From Kribbella flavida DSM 17836 (lineage in GTDB: Bacteria > Actinomycetota > Actinomycetes > Propionibacteriales > Kribbellaceae): DNA of 64,000 nucleotides. The DNA lies in contig NC_013729.1 in NCBI RefSeq assembly GCF_000024345.1, positions 5,952,001 through 6,016,000 on the forward strand. Reading direction: 5' to 3'. Below, piece after piece: positions 1 through 9,073 of this stretch. Below the pieces are notes generated by a model. That model made no database searches. It was not told where the DNA came from and saw only the letters and a list, made by a program, of their open reading frames with translations. The translations under genes and the position numbers were made by a program. Each line of letters starts with the position of its first letter. Position 1 is the first letter of the stretch.

Positions 1-1
1 C

Positions 2-220
2 GCCGTGGTCGGCTTCGACGACATCCCCTGGGCCGACCTGGTCGTCCCCAGCCTCACCACCGTCGCGCAGCCCACCTACGAGCTCGGCCGCACCGCCGGC
101 CTGCTGCTCAAGGACCGCATCGCCGCCCCCGGCCGCCCGCCGTCCACCGTCACCCTCCGCACCGAGCTCCACATCCGCGCCACGTCGGCCCCGAAGAAGC
201 CACCCCGCCCGAAGAAGTAG
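2..220 (+). CDS. LacI-family transcriptional regulator, C-terminal fragment
   Basis: Only the last 72 codons are in the window; the 5' part with the DNA-binding domain lies to the left. The text VGFDDIPWADLVVPSLTTV followed by a PTYELGRTAGLLLKDRI helix is the typical end of the periplasmic-binding-protein-like effector domain of LacI/GalR regulators, where a sugar-type ligand is sensed. The protein ends in a short Lys/Pro-rich tail (PKKPPRPKK). Such regulators usually repress a neighbouring sugar-uptake or glycoside-hydrolase operon, which would be outside the window. The family call is good; the ligand is unknown. Confidence 0.85.
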   Translation, partial: AVVGFDDIPWADLVVPSLTTVAQPTYELGRTAGLLLKDRIAAPGRPPSTVTLRTELHIRATSAPKKPPRPKK

Positions 221-228
221 CCGAACTG

Positions 229-1122
229 CTAGTGCGGAGGCGGTGGTGGGGTGTTGCCTTGGCGGATCCAGTGGAGGTAGTCGCGGGCGCTTGCTGTGGG
301 TGGTCGGAGGCGCAGCCCGGCAGCGACGGCACGGTTGTTGGCGAGCTGGAAGGTCCCGTCGTTGGAGCCGTCGTGGGGTAGGTGGAAGCGGTCCACCTCG
401 GGGGTCCAGTCGATCGGGAGGTCGGCTGGTACGACGGAGTGCCAGGCGTCCAGCAGGTCTGCCATCCGCCAGGTGGAGCTGACGGCGGTGAAGGGGCCGG
501 GCAGGCGGTTGATGGTGACCAGGAGGAGGAAGTCGGCCAGGTCGCGGGCGTCGATCCACTGGATGGGCTGGTCGGGGCGGGCAGCGCACTCGAGGGTGCC
601 GCCGGTGGCCAGGGCCTCGCCCCAGTTGCCGAAGTCGGGGTTGTAGGGGCCGACCACGAAGCCGGAGCGGACGGCCGCGGTGCGGTCGCCGTACCGGGTG
701 GTGAGGAGCTGCTCGGCGCGGACCTTCGACGGGCCGTACAGGTCCATCGTGAACACGTTCTCCGGTGCGTCCGGCGGCCAGGACAACAACGCGGCGTCCT
801 CGGTCTGGCCGGGCAGCACCTTGTCCGCGTAGACCGCGATCGAGGACATGAAGGTGTAGTGGCCGACCCGGTCCCTCAGCACCTCGGCGCTGCGGCGAAC
901 GTCGTGGACCAGCAGGCCGGACAGGTCGATCACGCCGTCCCACTCGGCACCGGCGAGGGCGTCCGGCGCTGCTCGCTCGCCGGTGATGCGGCGCACCTCG
1001 GGGAACAGGTGCGGGGCGGTTCGGCCGCGGTTGAAGAGGGTGACCTCGTGGCCGTCGCGCAGGGCTGCCTCGACGACGTGCCGGCCGAGGTTCTTCGTGC
1101 CACCGAGGATCAGGAGGTTCAT
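229..1122 (-). CDS. NAD-dependent epimerase/dehydratase family protein
   Basis: A 297-residue extended short-chain dehydrogenase. It starts [20 protein letters not shown], a Rossmann fold with a GGTxxxG dinucleotide-binding loop, and has a YGPSKVRAE stretch carrying the catalytic Tyr-x3-Lys. The family interconverts or reduces sugar nucleotides or related substrates; the substrate cannot be read here. The start is set at the ATG that overlaps the upstream gene's TGA (ATGA), which implies translational coupling to the phosphotransferase gene. A longer upstream frame exists but would overlap that gene entirely. It ends in a Pro/His-rich tail. Confidence 0.85.
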   Translation of the reverse strand: MNLLILGGTKNLGRHVVEAALRDGHEVTLFNRGRTAPHLFPEVRRITGERAAPDALAGAEWDGVIDLSGLLVHDVRRSAEVLRDRVGHYTFMSSIAVYADKVLPGQTEDAALLSWPPDAPENVFTMDLYGPSKVRAEQLLTTRYGDRTAAVRSGFVVGPYNPDFGNWGEALATGGTLECAARPDQPIQWIDARDLADFLLLVTINRLPGPFTAVSSTWRMADLLDAWHSVVPADLPIDWTPEVDRFHLPHDGSNDGTFQLANNRAVAAGLRLRPPTASARDYLHWIRQGNTPPPPPH

Positions 1123-1982
1123 CGGAGGTTGCCCAGCAGGTCTTCGAGCTCGGTCGCGAGAGGGGCGATCCAGTCGGTCGAGGAAGGGACGGTGTGCACA
1201 CCTTCCTCGACGACCCAGGACAGGGCCCGGAGAACGAAGGTACAACCGCCGAGCAGGGTCTGGTGGTGCACCAGCTCGGGGTCGGCGGCGGCGGCCTCGC
1301 AGTAGCGGTTGATCAACGGCTCGCGGTCGTGGCCTAGGGCAACGGCATCACGGAGCAGGGTGTAGAGGTCGGAGAGCTGCGGCGCGAGGTGGGCCAGCGG
1401 CCAGTCGACGGCGGTCCAGCGGGTGCCGTCGGTGACCAGGTTCTTCGGCACGAAGTCCCCGTGCACGACGGCCGCCGGTACGTCGCGGTGCAGGTCGGCC
1501 AGTGCGGGCCGCAACCGGGTCTCGATCGCGTCGCGCAGTCCCGCGGCCGGCGTACCGATCCGGTCCGCCAGCTCCAGCACCCGCTCCGGCCCGAAGTCGC
1601 TCTCCCCCGCGACCTGCGCCGAGCGGATCTGTGCCAGCAGGTCCACCGACGCCAGGAAACCCTCCGCGCTCGGCTCGAGCTCCAGCGTCACCCGCCCCAC
1701 GTCGGCCAGCACCAGCAGGACGGCGTCGTCGGTCCGCGCCAGGTCGATCAGCTCGGGCGCGGGCAGCCGGAGCGGCCGCACGAACCGCTCGTACGCCGTC
1801 CCCTCGCCGGCCTGGGCGTCGCTGCCGCGCTTGGCGATCACGCTGCGCAGCCCGTAGGACAGCCGCCACACCTCGGAGGATCCCCACTGCCGGAGCAGCT
1901 CCCCGGCCAGTTCTTCCCGATCGGGAGCCCCCGTGGACTTGAGCACAGCCGACTCGACGGCTTCGATCCACACCGGCAGCAC
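1119..1982 (-). CDS. Aminoglycoside phosphotransferase-family protein (APH/choline-kinase fold)
   Basis: A 287-residue kinase-like protein. The catalytic loop is [14 protein letters not shown] (HGD-x4-N) and the metal-binding segment is [19 protein letters not shown]. Members phosphorylate small hydroxylated metabolites or antibiotics; the substrate here is unknown. The GTG start at 1982 is chosen because AAAGGAG lies 8 nt upstream. It overlaps the downstream epimerase gene by four bases (ATGA), so the two form a small operon, which fits joint action on a sugar-like compound, though that is inference. It is divergent from dapD across about 100 bp. Confidence 0.82.
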   Translation of the reverse strand: MLPVWIEAVESAVLKSTGAPDREELAGELLRQWGSSEVWRLSYGLRSVIAKRGSDAQAGEGTAYERFVRPLRLPAPELIDLARTDDAVLLVLADVGRVTLELEPSAEGFLASVDLLAQIRSAQVAGESDFGPERVLELADRIGTPAAGLRDAIETRLRPALADLHRDVPAAVVHGDFVPKNLVTDGTRWTAVDWPLAHLAPQLSDLYTLLRDAVALGHDREPLINRYCEAAAADPELVHHQTLLGGCTFVLRALSWVVEEGVHTVPSSTDWIAPLATELEDLLGNLR

Positions 1983-2085
1983 AGCGAGAACTCCTTTCAC
2001 CTCGACAACACAGAAGTCAATCACGCTGTGTCCGCCTGGTGCGCACGGATTAGAACCGGTGGGCGGCGTCTGGCAGGCTTTGGGC

Positions 2086-3024
2086 ATGACTGAGACTGCC
2101 GCGCACGCCTGGGGCTTCGGCCTCGCCACCGTCACCGAGTCCGGCTCGGTGCTCGACGTCTGGTACCCGGCGCCCGAGCTGGGCACGGCACCGCAGGACG
2201 CCAAGGCGCCGGCCGAGCTGATCGCTGCCGAGGGCAACGACGACCTGCGCAAGGTGCGCCGCGAGGTGCTGCAGACCGAGATCGCGCTGGACGCGGCCCC
2301 GGCCGGTACGGCGGACGCCTACCTGCGGCTGCACCTGCTCTCGCACCGGCTGGTCCGCCCGCACGGTGTCAACCTGGACGGCATCTTCGCCGCCCTGCCG
2401 AACAACGCCTGGACGTCGCACGGCCCGGTCCCGGTCGACGAGGTGGAGCAGGTCCGGCTCCGGGCCCGCGCGGGCGGGCTGCACCTGTCGGTGACGAGCG
2501 TGGACAAGTTCCCGCGGATGACCGACTACGTCGTCCCGTCCGGGGTCCGGATCGGCGACGCGGACCGGGTCCGGCTGGGCGCGCACCTGGCCGAGGGCAC
2601 CACGGTCATGCACGAGGGCTTCGTGAACTTCAACGCCGGCACCCTCGGCACCTCGATGGTCGAGGGCCGGATCGTCGCCGGTGTGGTGGTGGACGACGGC
2701 AGTGACATCGGCGCCGGCGCGTCGATCATGGGCACCCTGTCCGGCGGCGGCAAGCAGGTGATCTCGATCGGCAAGCGCTGCCTGCTCGGCGCCAACGGCG
2801 GCATCGGCATCTCGCTCGGCGACGACTGCGTGGTGGAGGCGGGACTGTACGTCACCGCCGGCACCAAGGTGACGCTGCCCGACGGCAGCGTGGTGAAGGC
2901 GCGCGACCTGTCCGGCCAGCCCGGTCTGCTGTTCCTGCGCAACTCCGTCACCGGCGCCGTCGAGGCGCGCCCCCGGCAGGGCGAGGGCATCACGCTGAAC
3001 GAAGCCCTGCACGCCAACGCGTGA
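2086..3024 (+). CDS. dapD: 2,3,4,5-tetrahydropyridine-2,6-dicarboxylate N-succinyltransferase
   Basis: Catalyses the succinyl-CoA-dependent acylation of tetrahydrodipicolinate in the DAP/lysine pathway, which feeds peptidoglycan and lysine. The 312-residue length and the actinobacterial-type N-terminus ([16 protein letters not shown]) match the actinobacterial DapD subgroup. The C-terminal half has the hexapeptide repeats of a left-handed beta-helix ([19 protein letters not shown], then [21 protein letters not shown] and [21 protein letters not shown]). The ATG at 2086 is preceded by CAGGCT six bases upstream, a possible leaderless -10. The gene stands alone, divergent from the phosphotransferase. 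Confidence 0.95.
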   Translation: MTETAAHAWGFGLATVTESGSVLDVWYPAPELGTAPQDAKAPAELIAAEGNDDLRKVRREVLQTEIALDAAPAGTADAYLRLHLLSHRLVRPHGVNLDGIFAALPNNAWTSHGPVPVDEVEQVRLRARAGGLHLSVTSVDKFPRMTDYVVPSGVRIGDADRVRLGAHLAEGTTVMHEGFVNFNAGTLGTSMVEGRIVAGVVVDDGSDIGAGASIMGTLSGGGKQVISIGKRCLLGANGGIGISLGDDCVVEAGLYVTAGTKVTLPDGSVVKARDLSGQPGLLFLRNSVTGAVEARPRQGEGITLNEALHANA

Positions 3025-3133
3025 CCACGGCCCGATCCGGCGCCGCTGCCAACCAAGTCGCGCTCCAGCACGTCAACCACACCGTGACCCAGCCCACGGA
3101 ACCCACGCCCCGACTCCGCACGTTGGGACCGGT

Positions 3134-4111
3134 ATGGCGGTGAATCGTGGTGCGGTCGTGGCGGTGGGTGCGTTCGCCGCGCTCGCGCTGGCCGTCGGGG
3201 CGGCCGTCTCCTGGATCGGCGGGCAGGGCATCGGGCCGCTGATCCCGCCGCGGGAGAAGTGCGAGGCGACGGTCAACGGGGTCACCGTCACGCTCGACCC
3301 GGAGCAGGCGGAGTCGGCCGCGGTGATCGCGGGGATCGCGGTCCGCCGCGGACTGCCGGCCCGCGCGGCGACGATCGCGCTGGCCACGGCGTACCAGGAG
3401 TCGGGGCTGCGCAACCTCGCGCACGGCGACCGGGACTCGCTCGGACTGTTCCAGCAGCGCCCGTCGCAGGGCTGGGGCACGCCCGCGCAGGTCCAGGACC
3501 CGCACTACGCGGCGGCGAAGTTCTACGACGCGCTGGTGAAGATCAAGAACTACCAGCAGCTGGCGGTGACGGTTGCGGCCGACCGGGTCCAGCGCAGCGC
3601 CTTCCCGAACGCGTACGCCGACCACGAGGACGATGCCCGGGTGCTGGCCTCGGCCTTGACCGGCCAGTCGAAGGGTGCCTTCAGCTGCACGGTGGACATG
3701 CCGTCCGGCGCGGTCGAGCCGATCGGTGCGAACGGCCTGACGCCGCGGGCGGAGGCGGTCCGGGCGGACCTGGCCAAGACCTTCGGCGGGCTGTCCACCG
3801 GTGGGTACGCGCCGGGCGGCATCCGCTCCGGCCACATGGAGGGCTCGGCGCACTACGACGGGCGGGCGGTCGACATCTTCGTCAAGCCGATCTCCGCCGC
3901 CAACACCACCCGCGGCTGGGCGCTCGCGCAGTACCTGGTCGCGCACGCGGACCGGCTGAAGATCCGCACGATCATCTTCAGCGACAAGATCTGGACGGCC
4001 GGCGGCCGGTCGGACAGCGGCTGGCGCGACTACGACGCGCCGGACCGCGCCGGGAACCGGGACACCCTGCGGCACCTGGACCACGTGCACGTCGACGTGG
4101 TGGAGGACTAG
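3134..4111 (+). CDS. Secreted/membrane-anchored cell-wall protein with lysozyme-like region
   Basis: A 325-residue protein with an N-terminal hydrophobic segment (about residues 7-30, AVVAVGAFAALALAVGAAVSWIG), so it is exported or anchored. The central part (about 60-130) reads like a transglycosylase-type helical domain: AATIALATAYQESGLRNLAHGDRDSLGLFQQRPSQGWG has the catalytic-type Glu in YQESG. The C-terminal 100 residues contain HYDGRAVDIF and HLDHVHVDV, which resemble the His/Asp-rich core of M15/VanY-like peptidases. A two-domain wall hydrolase or wall-associated protein is likely; activity is inferred. It has no operon partner. Confidence 0.65.
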   Translation: MAVNRGAVVAVGAFAALALAVGAAVSWIGGQGIGPLIPPREKCEATVNGVTVTLDPEQAESAAVIAGIAVRRGLPARAATIALATAYQESGLRNLAHGDRDSLGLFQQRPSQGWGTPAQVQDPHYAAAKFYDALVKIKNYQQLAVTVAADRVQRSAFPNAYADHEDDARVLASALTGQSKGAFSCTVDMPSGAVEPIGANGLTPRAEAVRADLAKTFGGLSTGGYAPGGIRSGHMEGSAHYDGRAVDIFVKPISAANTTRGWALAQYLVAHADRLKIRTIIFSDKIWTAGGRSDSGWRDYDAPDRAGNRDTLRHLDHVHVDVVED

Positions 4112-4190
4112 TCCGTCCGATGTGGCCGAAGCCGCGCCCGACGCGGACTGCGAACCGGCCCGGCCACCGACGCCGGGTGGGCGGTCGGTG

Positions 4191-4481
4191 ATGCCGGCCA
4201 GTTTCGCTGATGTACTCCGTGCTCACCCGTGGCTGCGTCGCCTGCCCGACGAGGTGCTGGCCCGGCTGCACGTCGCGGAGCTGCTTCCCGGCCACCCGGC
4301 GACCGAGCCGTTCGGCGCGTCGGTCGTCGCCTACGACACCACCGCGCCGCCGGACCCGTCCCGCGTCTCGCTCTGCTCGATCCTGCGACCGGCGCCGATC
4401 GACGAGCCCCGGCTGAGTCGGCTGACCGAGGCCGAGCGCCGCTGGCCGGGCATCGCCCTGGTCGAGTACGAGCAGCCCTAG
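4191..4481 (+). CDS. Hypothetical protein, about 97 residues
   Basis: Not recognised as a known family. The product begins MPASFADVLRAHPWLRRLPDEVLARLHVAELL and ends ERRWPGIALVEYEQP; it is soluble, without signal peptide or Cys/His motifs. Codon use is typical of the surrounding genes, which supports coding. A longer in-frame ATG at 4122 exists, but its extra 23 residues (MAEAAPDADCEPARPPTPGG...) are low-complexity; ribosome-binding sequence is weak for both, so the start is uncertain. Confidence 0.5.
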   Translation: MPASFADVLRAHPWLRRLPDEVLARLHVAELLPGHPATEPFGASVVAYDTTAPPDPSRVSLCSILRPAPIDEPRLSRLTEAERRWPGIALVEYEQP

Positions 4482-4592
4482 GCAGGTCCACGCCCGCCTG
4501 GCCGCCGGTCCGTCAGGCGCCGGCTCTGCCCGGACGCAGAACTGCGGTGCCCCGGACCGGCCGGGACACCGCAGGACGAGCCGAGGCTCAGG

Positions 4593-4919
4593 TCACTCGT
4601 CGTGCTCCTGCGGGGGCAGGGCCGCGATGAACGGGTGGTCCTTGTCGATCTTGCCGAGCTTCGAGGCGCCGCCGGGCGAGCCGAGGTCGTTGAAGAAGTC
4701 GACGTTGGCGGTGTAGTAGTCCTTCCACTGCTCCGGCGTGTCGTCCTCGTAGTAGATGGCCTCGACCGGGCAGACCGGCTCGCACGCACCACAGTCGACG
4801 CACTCGTCAGGGTGGATGTAGAGCATCCGGTTGCCCTCGTAGATGCAGTCGACCGGGCACTCCTCGACACACGCGAGGTCCTTGAGGTCAACACACGGCT
4901 GCGCGATGACGTAAGTCAC
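4593..4919 (-). CDS. fdxA: 7Fe ferredoxin
   Basis: A 108-residue electron carrier of the [3Fe-4S][4Fe-4S] type common in actinobacteria. The N-terminal cluster region is ACVEECPVDCIYEG and the second is CVDCGACEPVCPVEAIYYEDD, giving both Cys sets; the tail (DLGSPGGASKLGKIDKDHPF) is typical of the family. The GTG start (VTYVIAQPC...) has a strong AGGAGGAG five bases upstream; a longer frame would begin ten codons earlier with unrelated residues. It is divergent from the GNAT gene over about 135 bp, which contains a TAGTAT box at 5011-5016 that could serve either direction. Likely partners are P450s or oxidoreductases. Confidence 0.95.
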   Translation of the reverse strand: MTYVIAQPCVDLKDLACVEECPVDCIYEGNRMLYIHPDECVDCGACEPVCPVEAIYYEDDTPEQWKDYYTANVDFFNDLGSPGGASKLGKIDKDHPFIAALPPQEHDE

Positions 4920-5055
4920 TGGTACTCCTCCTATGGCCAGCAAGCGCAGCGGACTTGGAGATGCTGCGGTGCGCTAGTGCTCGGTTCTCAGTGCCATGCG
5001 GACACGACACTAGTATCACGGTAGTCCCTCGACCACTCTGCCAGGAGTCCGCATC

Positions 5056-5985
5056 GTGTCAGGCCTCAGCGCCCGTGATATCGGCCACCGTGTCGTGGTC
5101 CGCCACCGGTTGGGCGACGGGCAGGCGACCGACGTGATCGGGGTGCTGCAGGCGTTCGACCAGGAGACCCTGGCGGTCCGGCACGCCGACAGTACGCCGT
5201 ACCGGATCCAGCAGGCGGCGGTGGTCGCCGCCAAGCGGGTTCCGCCGATGCCGCTGCGGCCGGTGGACGTGGAGCAGCTGTTCCTGACCACTGCGCTCGG
5301 CCGTCCGGCGGTGGAGACCCAGTACGTCGGCCAGTGGCTGCTGCGGGCGTCCTCCGGCTGGACAGGTCGTGGCAACTCGCTGCTGCCGGCCGGAGACCCG
5401 GGCATGCCGGTCGAGGACGCCCTCAAGCACGCCGAGGCGTTCTACACCGAGCGGGGCTTGCCGCCGCTCGCTCTGGTGCGGCTGGAGAGCCCGGAGGCGG
5501 AGGAGCTGCAGCGGCTCGGCTGGACCGAGGCCCGGCCCGAGCAGGCCGACGTGCTGGTGATGCACACGACGCTCGACCACGTGAACGGCGTACCGGCGTA
5601 CGAGGTGGTGGTGACGGACAAGCCGGACGAGACCTGGTACGCGGCGGCCTTCGACGGGCCGGTGCCGGCTGCTGCGCCCGCAGTGATGGAGGGGGCGCAG
5701 CGGACCGCTTTCGCCTCGGTCTCGCTCGACGGGAAGGTCGTGGCGGTCGGCCGGGGGTCGATGACCGGCCACTGGGTGGGCGTGGACGCGGTCCGCGTCG
5801 ACTCGGCGTACCGGCGGCGCGGGCTGGCGACTGCTGTGCTGCAGGGCATCACCAGGTGGGCTGGACCGTTGGGAGGCCGTAGGAGCTACCTGGAGGTCGT
5901 TGAGGACAACGTGGCGGCCCTGACGACGTACACCAATCTCGGCTACGCCCTGGCGTACAAGTACCGCTACCTCACCAAGCACTGA
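5056..5985 (+). CDS. GNAT-family N-acetyltransferase
   Basis: A 309-residue two-part protein. Residues 1-60 (SARDIGHRVVVRHRLGDGQATDVIGVL) look like a small SH3-like beta domain; the C-terminal 100 residues carry the GNAT acetyl-CoA site (VGVDAVRVDSAYRRRGLATAVLQGI, with R-R-x-G-L-A) and the closing NVAALTTYTNLGYALAYKYRYL. This arrangement resembles the Cg3035/Rv0428c group, one member of which is reported as an N-acetylglutamate synthase; that specific function is an inference. The GTG at 5056 has CCAGGAG upstream. Confidence 0.82.
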   Translation: MSGLSARDIGHRVVVRHRLGDGQATDVIGVLQAFDQETLAVRHADSTPYRIQQAAVVAAKRVPPMPLRPVDVEQLFLTTALGRPAVETQYVGQWLLRASSGWTGRGNSLLPAGDPGMPVEDALKHAEAFYTERGLPPLALVRLESPEAEELQRLGWTEARPEQADVLVMHTTLDHVNGVPAYEVVVTDKPDETWYAAAFDGPVPAAAPAVMEGAQRTAFASVSLDGKVVAVGRGSMTGHWVGVDAVRVDSAYRRRGLATAVLQGITRWAGPLGGRRSYLEVVEDNVAALTTYTNLGYALAYKYRYLTKH

Positions 5986-5988
5986 CCG

Positions 5989-6648
5989 TCAGGGCGTCGG
6001 CAGCACGCTCAGCTCGGACAGGTACGCGTCCGGAGCAGCGTCCAGCGCCAGCAGCACGTAGCCAGCGAGCGTGGCGGGCTGGACGCAATGGTCCGGCTCG
6101 TACGGCGCCCCGAAGTCCGCCCGGACGGTCGCCAGCAACTCGGTCGCTGTCGGTCCGGGATAGATCGTGGTGACGCGCAACTTCTCCTCGCGGCGCAGGG
6201 AGTCGGCCAGTTCGGTCAACGCCTTCTTGCTGCCGACGTACGCGGACCACTGGGGAACCGCCCGCAGGCCCGGCGCCTGGTTGACGAACACCACTGCGCC
6301 TCGGGCGGCCCGTAGCGCAGGCAGGGCCAGGCGGGTGAGCTCAGCGGCCGCCGTGACGTTGACCGCGAACGTGCGCTGCCAGAGCTCGGCCGGACTGTCC
6401 GTGACTGCGGCTACGTCGGCCACCGCCGCACAGTGGACAACCGCGTCGAGGCGGTCGAGCGGTGGCAGGGCGGCTGCCAGGTCCGCGGGGCGGGACAGGT
6501 CCGCGGCGATCGGGACGAGGTCGGGGTGGTCGGGCAGGCGGTCGACGGCCCGGGCCACGGCGAGGACCCGGTCGCCTCGATCCAGCAAGGCGCGGACGAT
6601 CGCCGTACCGATTCCGCCGGTGCTGCCGGTCACGAGCACGCTACGCAT
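5989..6648 (-). CDS. Short-chain dehydrogenase/reductase
   Basis: A 219-residue classical SDR. It has the TGSTGGIG cofactor loop at residues 6-13, the VVHCAAVADV strand and the active-site YVGSKKALTELADSLRRE (Tyr-x3-Lys) with a downstream YPGPTATELLA. The substrate is unknown. The ATG at 6648 is chosen over an upstream start because the box TACGGT (6661-6656) sits seven bases before it, consistent with a leaderless transcript. It converges on the GNAT gene and is divergent from the PemK-like gene. Confidence 0.85.
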   Translation of the reverse strand: MRSVLVTGSTGGIGTAIVRALLDRGDRVLAVARAVDRLPDHPDLVPIAADLSRPADLAAALPPLDRLDAVVHCAAVADVAAVTDSPAELWQRTFAVNVTAAAELTRLALPALRAARGAVVFVNQAPGLRAVPQWSAYVGSKKALTELADSLRREEKLRVTTIYPGPTATELLATVRADFGAPYEPDHCVQPATLAGYVLLALDAAPDAYLSELSVLPTP

Positions 6649-6728
6649 GGGCGCCACCGTACGCCGCCCACTGGAAGTGGTGGCCACGGATCCGGGCGCG
6701 CGCGGCCGAGATGGCCTAGGGTCGGCGC

Positions 6729-7166
6729 ATGGCGGATCTGGTGGCCGAACGGCCGGAGTACCCGGGCGACTACGAGGGCACGGTGCGGGTCGAGTACACG
6801 CCGCACCCGGACGACGGGGTGGCGGATCCGGGCGAGGTGGTCTGGACCTGGGTGCCGTTCGAGGAGGACCACCAGCGGGGCAAGGACCGGCCGGTGCTGG
6901 TGGTCGGCTCGGACGGCACGTACCTGCTGGCGCTGATCCTGACCAGCAAGGACCACGACCGGGACGCCGCGGACGAGGCGCGCTGGGGCCGGGTCTGGCT
7001 GGACATCGGCAGTGGCGCCTGGGACAAGGCGGGCCGTCGCAGCGAGGTCCGGCTGGACCGGGTGCTGCGGATCGACCCGACCCAGGTACGGCGGGAGGGC
7101 GCGGCGATCGGCGAGCAGATCTTCGACCTCGTCGCCGCCGGGCTGCACCAGCTCCCCCGGGCCTGA
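6729..7166 (+). CDS. PemK/MazF-like family protein
   Basis: A 145-residue protein with the core GKDRPVLVVGSDGTYLLALILTSKDH, which matches the beta-barrel start (RPVLVV) and the T-S-K strand of PemK/MazF-type endoribonucleases. It carries a longer acidic N-terminal extension (about 45 residues) than plasmid toxins, and no antitoxin gene is adjacent on either side. It is therefore probably a chromosomal family member rather than half of an intact toxin-antitoxin pair. TAGGGT six bases before the ATG suggests a leaderless mRNA. Confidence 0.72.
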   Translation: MADLVAERPEYPGDYEGTVRVEYTPHPDDGVADPGEVVWTWVPFEEDHQRGKDRPVLVVGSDGTYLLALILTSKDHDRDAADEARWGRVWLDIGSGAWDKAGRRSEVRLDRVLRIDPTQVRREGAAIGEQIFDLVAAGLHQLPRA

Positions 7167-7212
7167 CCGGCCGGCCGCCTGCCGACCTCTCAGGCGGCGC
7201 TCGCCGGTCGCT

Positions 7213-8988
7213 TCAGCTCGGCGCGCGGGTGGTGCCGCTCGGCTTGGCCACGCCCGGGCTGGGCGGGGCGTCCGGGGTGTTCGGCGGCGGCGTGGTGCCC
7301 GGCTTCGGGCCGCAGCGGATGTCGTCGGCCGCGTTGTAGTTGGTGGTGAACGTCTCGGTCTTCACCCGCTGGCCGTTCTTCGCGAAGTACCGGTACACCT
7401 TGATGTCGAAGCCACCGGTCGGCGCCTGCGGACGGCAGCCGGCCTCCTGGCTGTAGACCAGGCCGGGCGCGCGGAAGTTGTACCGCGCGGACTGGCCGGC
7501 GGTGATGTCCCAGACCTTGGTGCCCCAGATCTTCACCGTGATGCTGCCCTGCGTCCCGGGCCTGGAGGCGGTGAACAGGGTCTGCACGTAGACGCCGTGA
7601 CCGGAGTCGTTGAGGAACTTCAGGTCCACCGACGGCCACGCCACGGTCGCCTCCCGGCCGGCCGGGTAGCGGTTGATGTAGACGCTGTGCGGCTTGTGCT
7701 CGACGTCCTTGAGGCCGGCGAAGAAGGCCGCGTTGAAGGTGGTGGTGGCCGACTGCGAGACGCCACCGCCGAGGTCCAGCTTGAACTTGCCGCCGTCGAT
7801 GATGTTGCCCTCGGTGAAGCCGTTCGCCTTGGTCCGCTCGCCGACGATCTTGTTCAGGCTGAACGTCTCGTTCGGCTTGAGCAGGGTGCCGTTGATCCGG
7901 CGGGCGGCGGTGCCGATGTTCACGTTGCGGTACTCCGCGTGCGGGAACCGGGTGGTGAACTGGCCCATCACCTCCTTGATCCCGAGCGCCTGCGCGGCCT
8001 CGGTGGTCAGGTCGGCCTTGGACTTCGCCAGACCCACCGCGACCTTGCGCTCACCCTCGGGCTTGGGCAGCACCGACAGGATCGCCGGCGCCACCTTGTC
8101 CCGGGCGACGACCTGGCCGTCGACCGCGGGCACGACCTGCGGCCGGCCGCCGACGATCTGGATGCCGGCGTCCTTGGGCGGCGTCTCCAGGCCCTTGAAC
8201 CGCTTCGCGAACAGCGGCTCGAGCTTCTTGATGTCCAGGCTCGGCGTGAACTTGCCGTCCTTGGCGACCAGCTTCAGCGCCGGCGCCAGCTCGGCCGGGG
8301 TCAGGTTGACGCCCTTGTCGCCGACGGTCAGCCGGATCGGCCCGGACATCGCCGGCTCGGCGTACTCCTTCATCGCCTTGCCGATCGCCTCGGTGCCGGC
8401 CTTCGGCTTGGTCACGCTGACCGGCAGGTCCTTCGGGTTGCCGTCGGACGGGTAGGCGGACACCACCGTGTCGGTCGCCTTGGTCTTGTCGAGCTGCAGC
8501 CCGTCAGCCGGCGCGTGCTGGACGGCCTTGGCGTCGGGGAAGGTGATCGTGCCCTCGGTGGCGGGCCGGTTGACCCGTCCCGCGAGCTTGTCGACGGCCG
8601 CCTTCAGCTTGCCCTCGTCCTTGACGACGACCGGCTCGACCGCGTCACCGCCGGTCATCACCTGCCACATCCGGGCCGGGTTCAGGCTGCGGCCCGCTCC
8701 GGCCGCCTCCACCGTGGCGTCGACGTCGAGGCTGAGCCCGGCGTCGGCCGGTGTCACCTCGTACGTCGTCTTGCCGGCCTTGACCTTGATCGGCAGGTTC
8801 AGCCGGTCCTTGATCCCGGCCTGCAGCTTCGCCTTGGCCTCCTGCTCGGACAGTCCACCCAGGGAGATCCCCAGAACCGTCGTGTCCCCCGGTACCTTGT
8901 CGCCGGTGAGCGCGAACGCCGCGCCGTACGCGACGACGAGCACCCCGAACCCCGCCGCGGCGATGACCGCGAGCTGCTTTCTCCCCAC
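7213..8988 (-). CDS. VanW-family protein with peptidoglycan-binding-like repeats
   Basis: A 591-residue envelope protein. The N-terminus is a membrane/signal segment (LAVIAAAGFGVLVVAYGAAFALTG). About residues 35-290 hold two repeats of the YoaR-type domain (VLGISLGGLSEQEAKAKLQAG and SLDIKKLEPLFAKRFKG). The C-terminal half is the VanW domain (FTTRFPHAEYRNVNIGTAARRINGTLLKPNETFSLNKIVGER with LGGGVSQSATT). The exact activity is unknown, although the domain occurs in glycopeptide-resistance clusters. It ends in a Pro/Thr-rich tail. GTG start with AGGAGG about ten bases upstream. Confidence 0.88.
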   Translation of the reverse strand: MGRKQLAVIAAAGFGVLVVAYGAAFALTGDKVPGDTTVLGISLGGLSEQEAKAKLQAGIKDRLNLPIKVKAGKTTYEVTPADAGLSLDVDATVEAAGAGRSLNPARMWQVMTGGDAVEPVVVKDEGKLKAAVDKLAGRVNRPATEGTITFPDAKAVQHAPADGLQLDKTKATDTVVSAYPSDGNPKDLPVSVTKPKAGTEAIGKAMKEYAEPAMSGPIRLTVGDKGVNLTPAELAPALKLVAKDGKFTPSLDIKKLEPLFAKRFKGLETPPKDAGIQIVGGRPQVVPAVDGQVVARDKVAPAILSVLPKPEGERKVAVGLAKSKADLTTEAAQALGIKEVMGQFTTRFPHAEYRNVNIGTAARRINGTLLKPNETFSLNKIVGERTKANGFTEGNIIDGGKFKLDLGGGVSQSATTTFNAAFFAGLKDVEHKPHSVYINRYPAGREATVAWPSVDLKFLNDSGHGVYVQTLFTASRPGTQGSITVKIWGTKVWDITAGQSARYNFRAPGLVYSQEAGCRPQAPTGGFDIKVYRYFAKNGQRVKTETFTTNYNAADDIRCGPKPGTTPPPNTPDAPPSPGVAKPSGTTRAPS

Positions 8989-9073
8989 CGGACAGAGTCC
9001 TCCTGCTCGAACCGAACGACAGACGCCACATCCTACGGGACGGCGGAAATCGCTCGGTCCGCCGGACCTGGCC

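Noticed and set aside
4944-5055. A small RNA or extra gene between fdxA and the GNAT gene
   Set aside because: Only a TAGTAT box and a short palindromic stretch are visible; nothing more than promoters can be supported.
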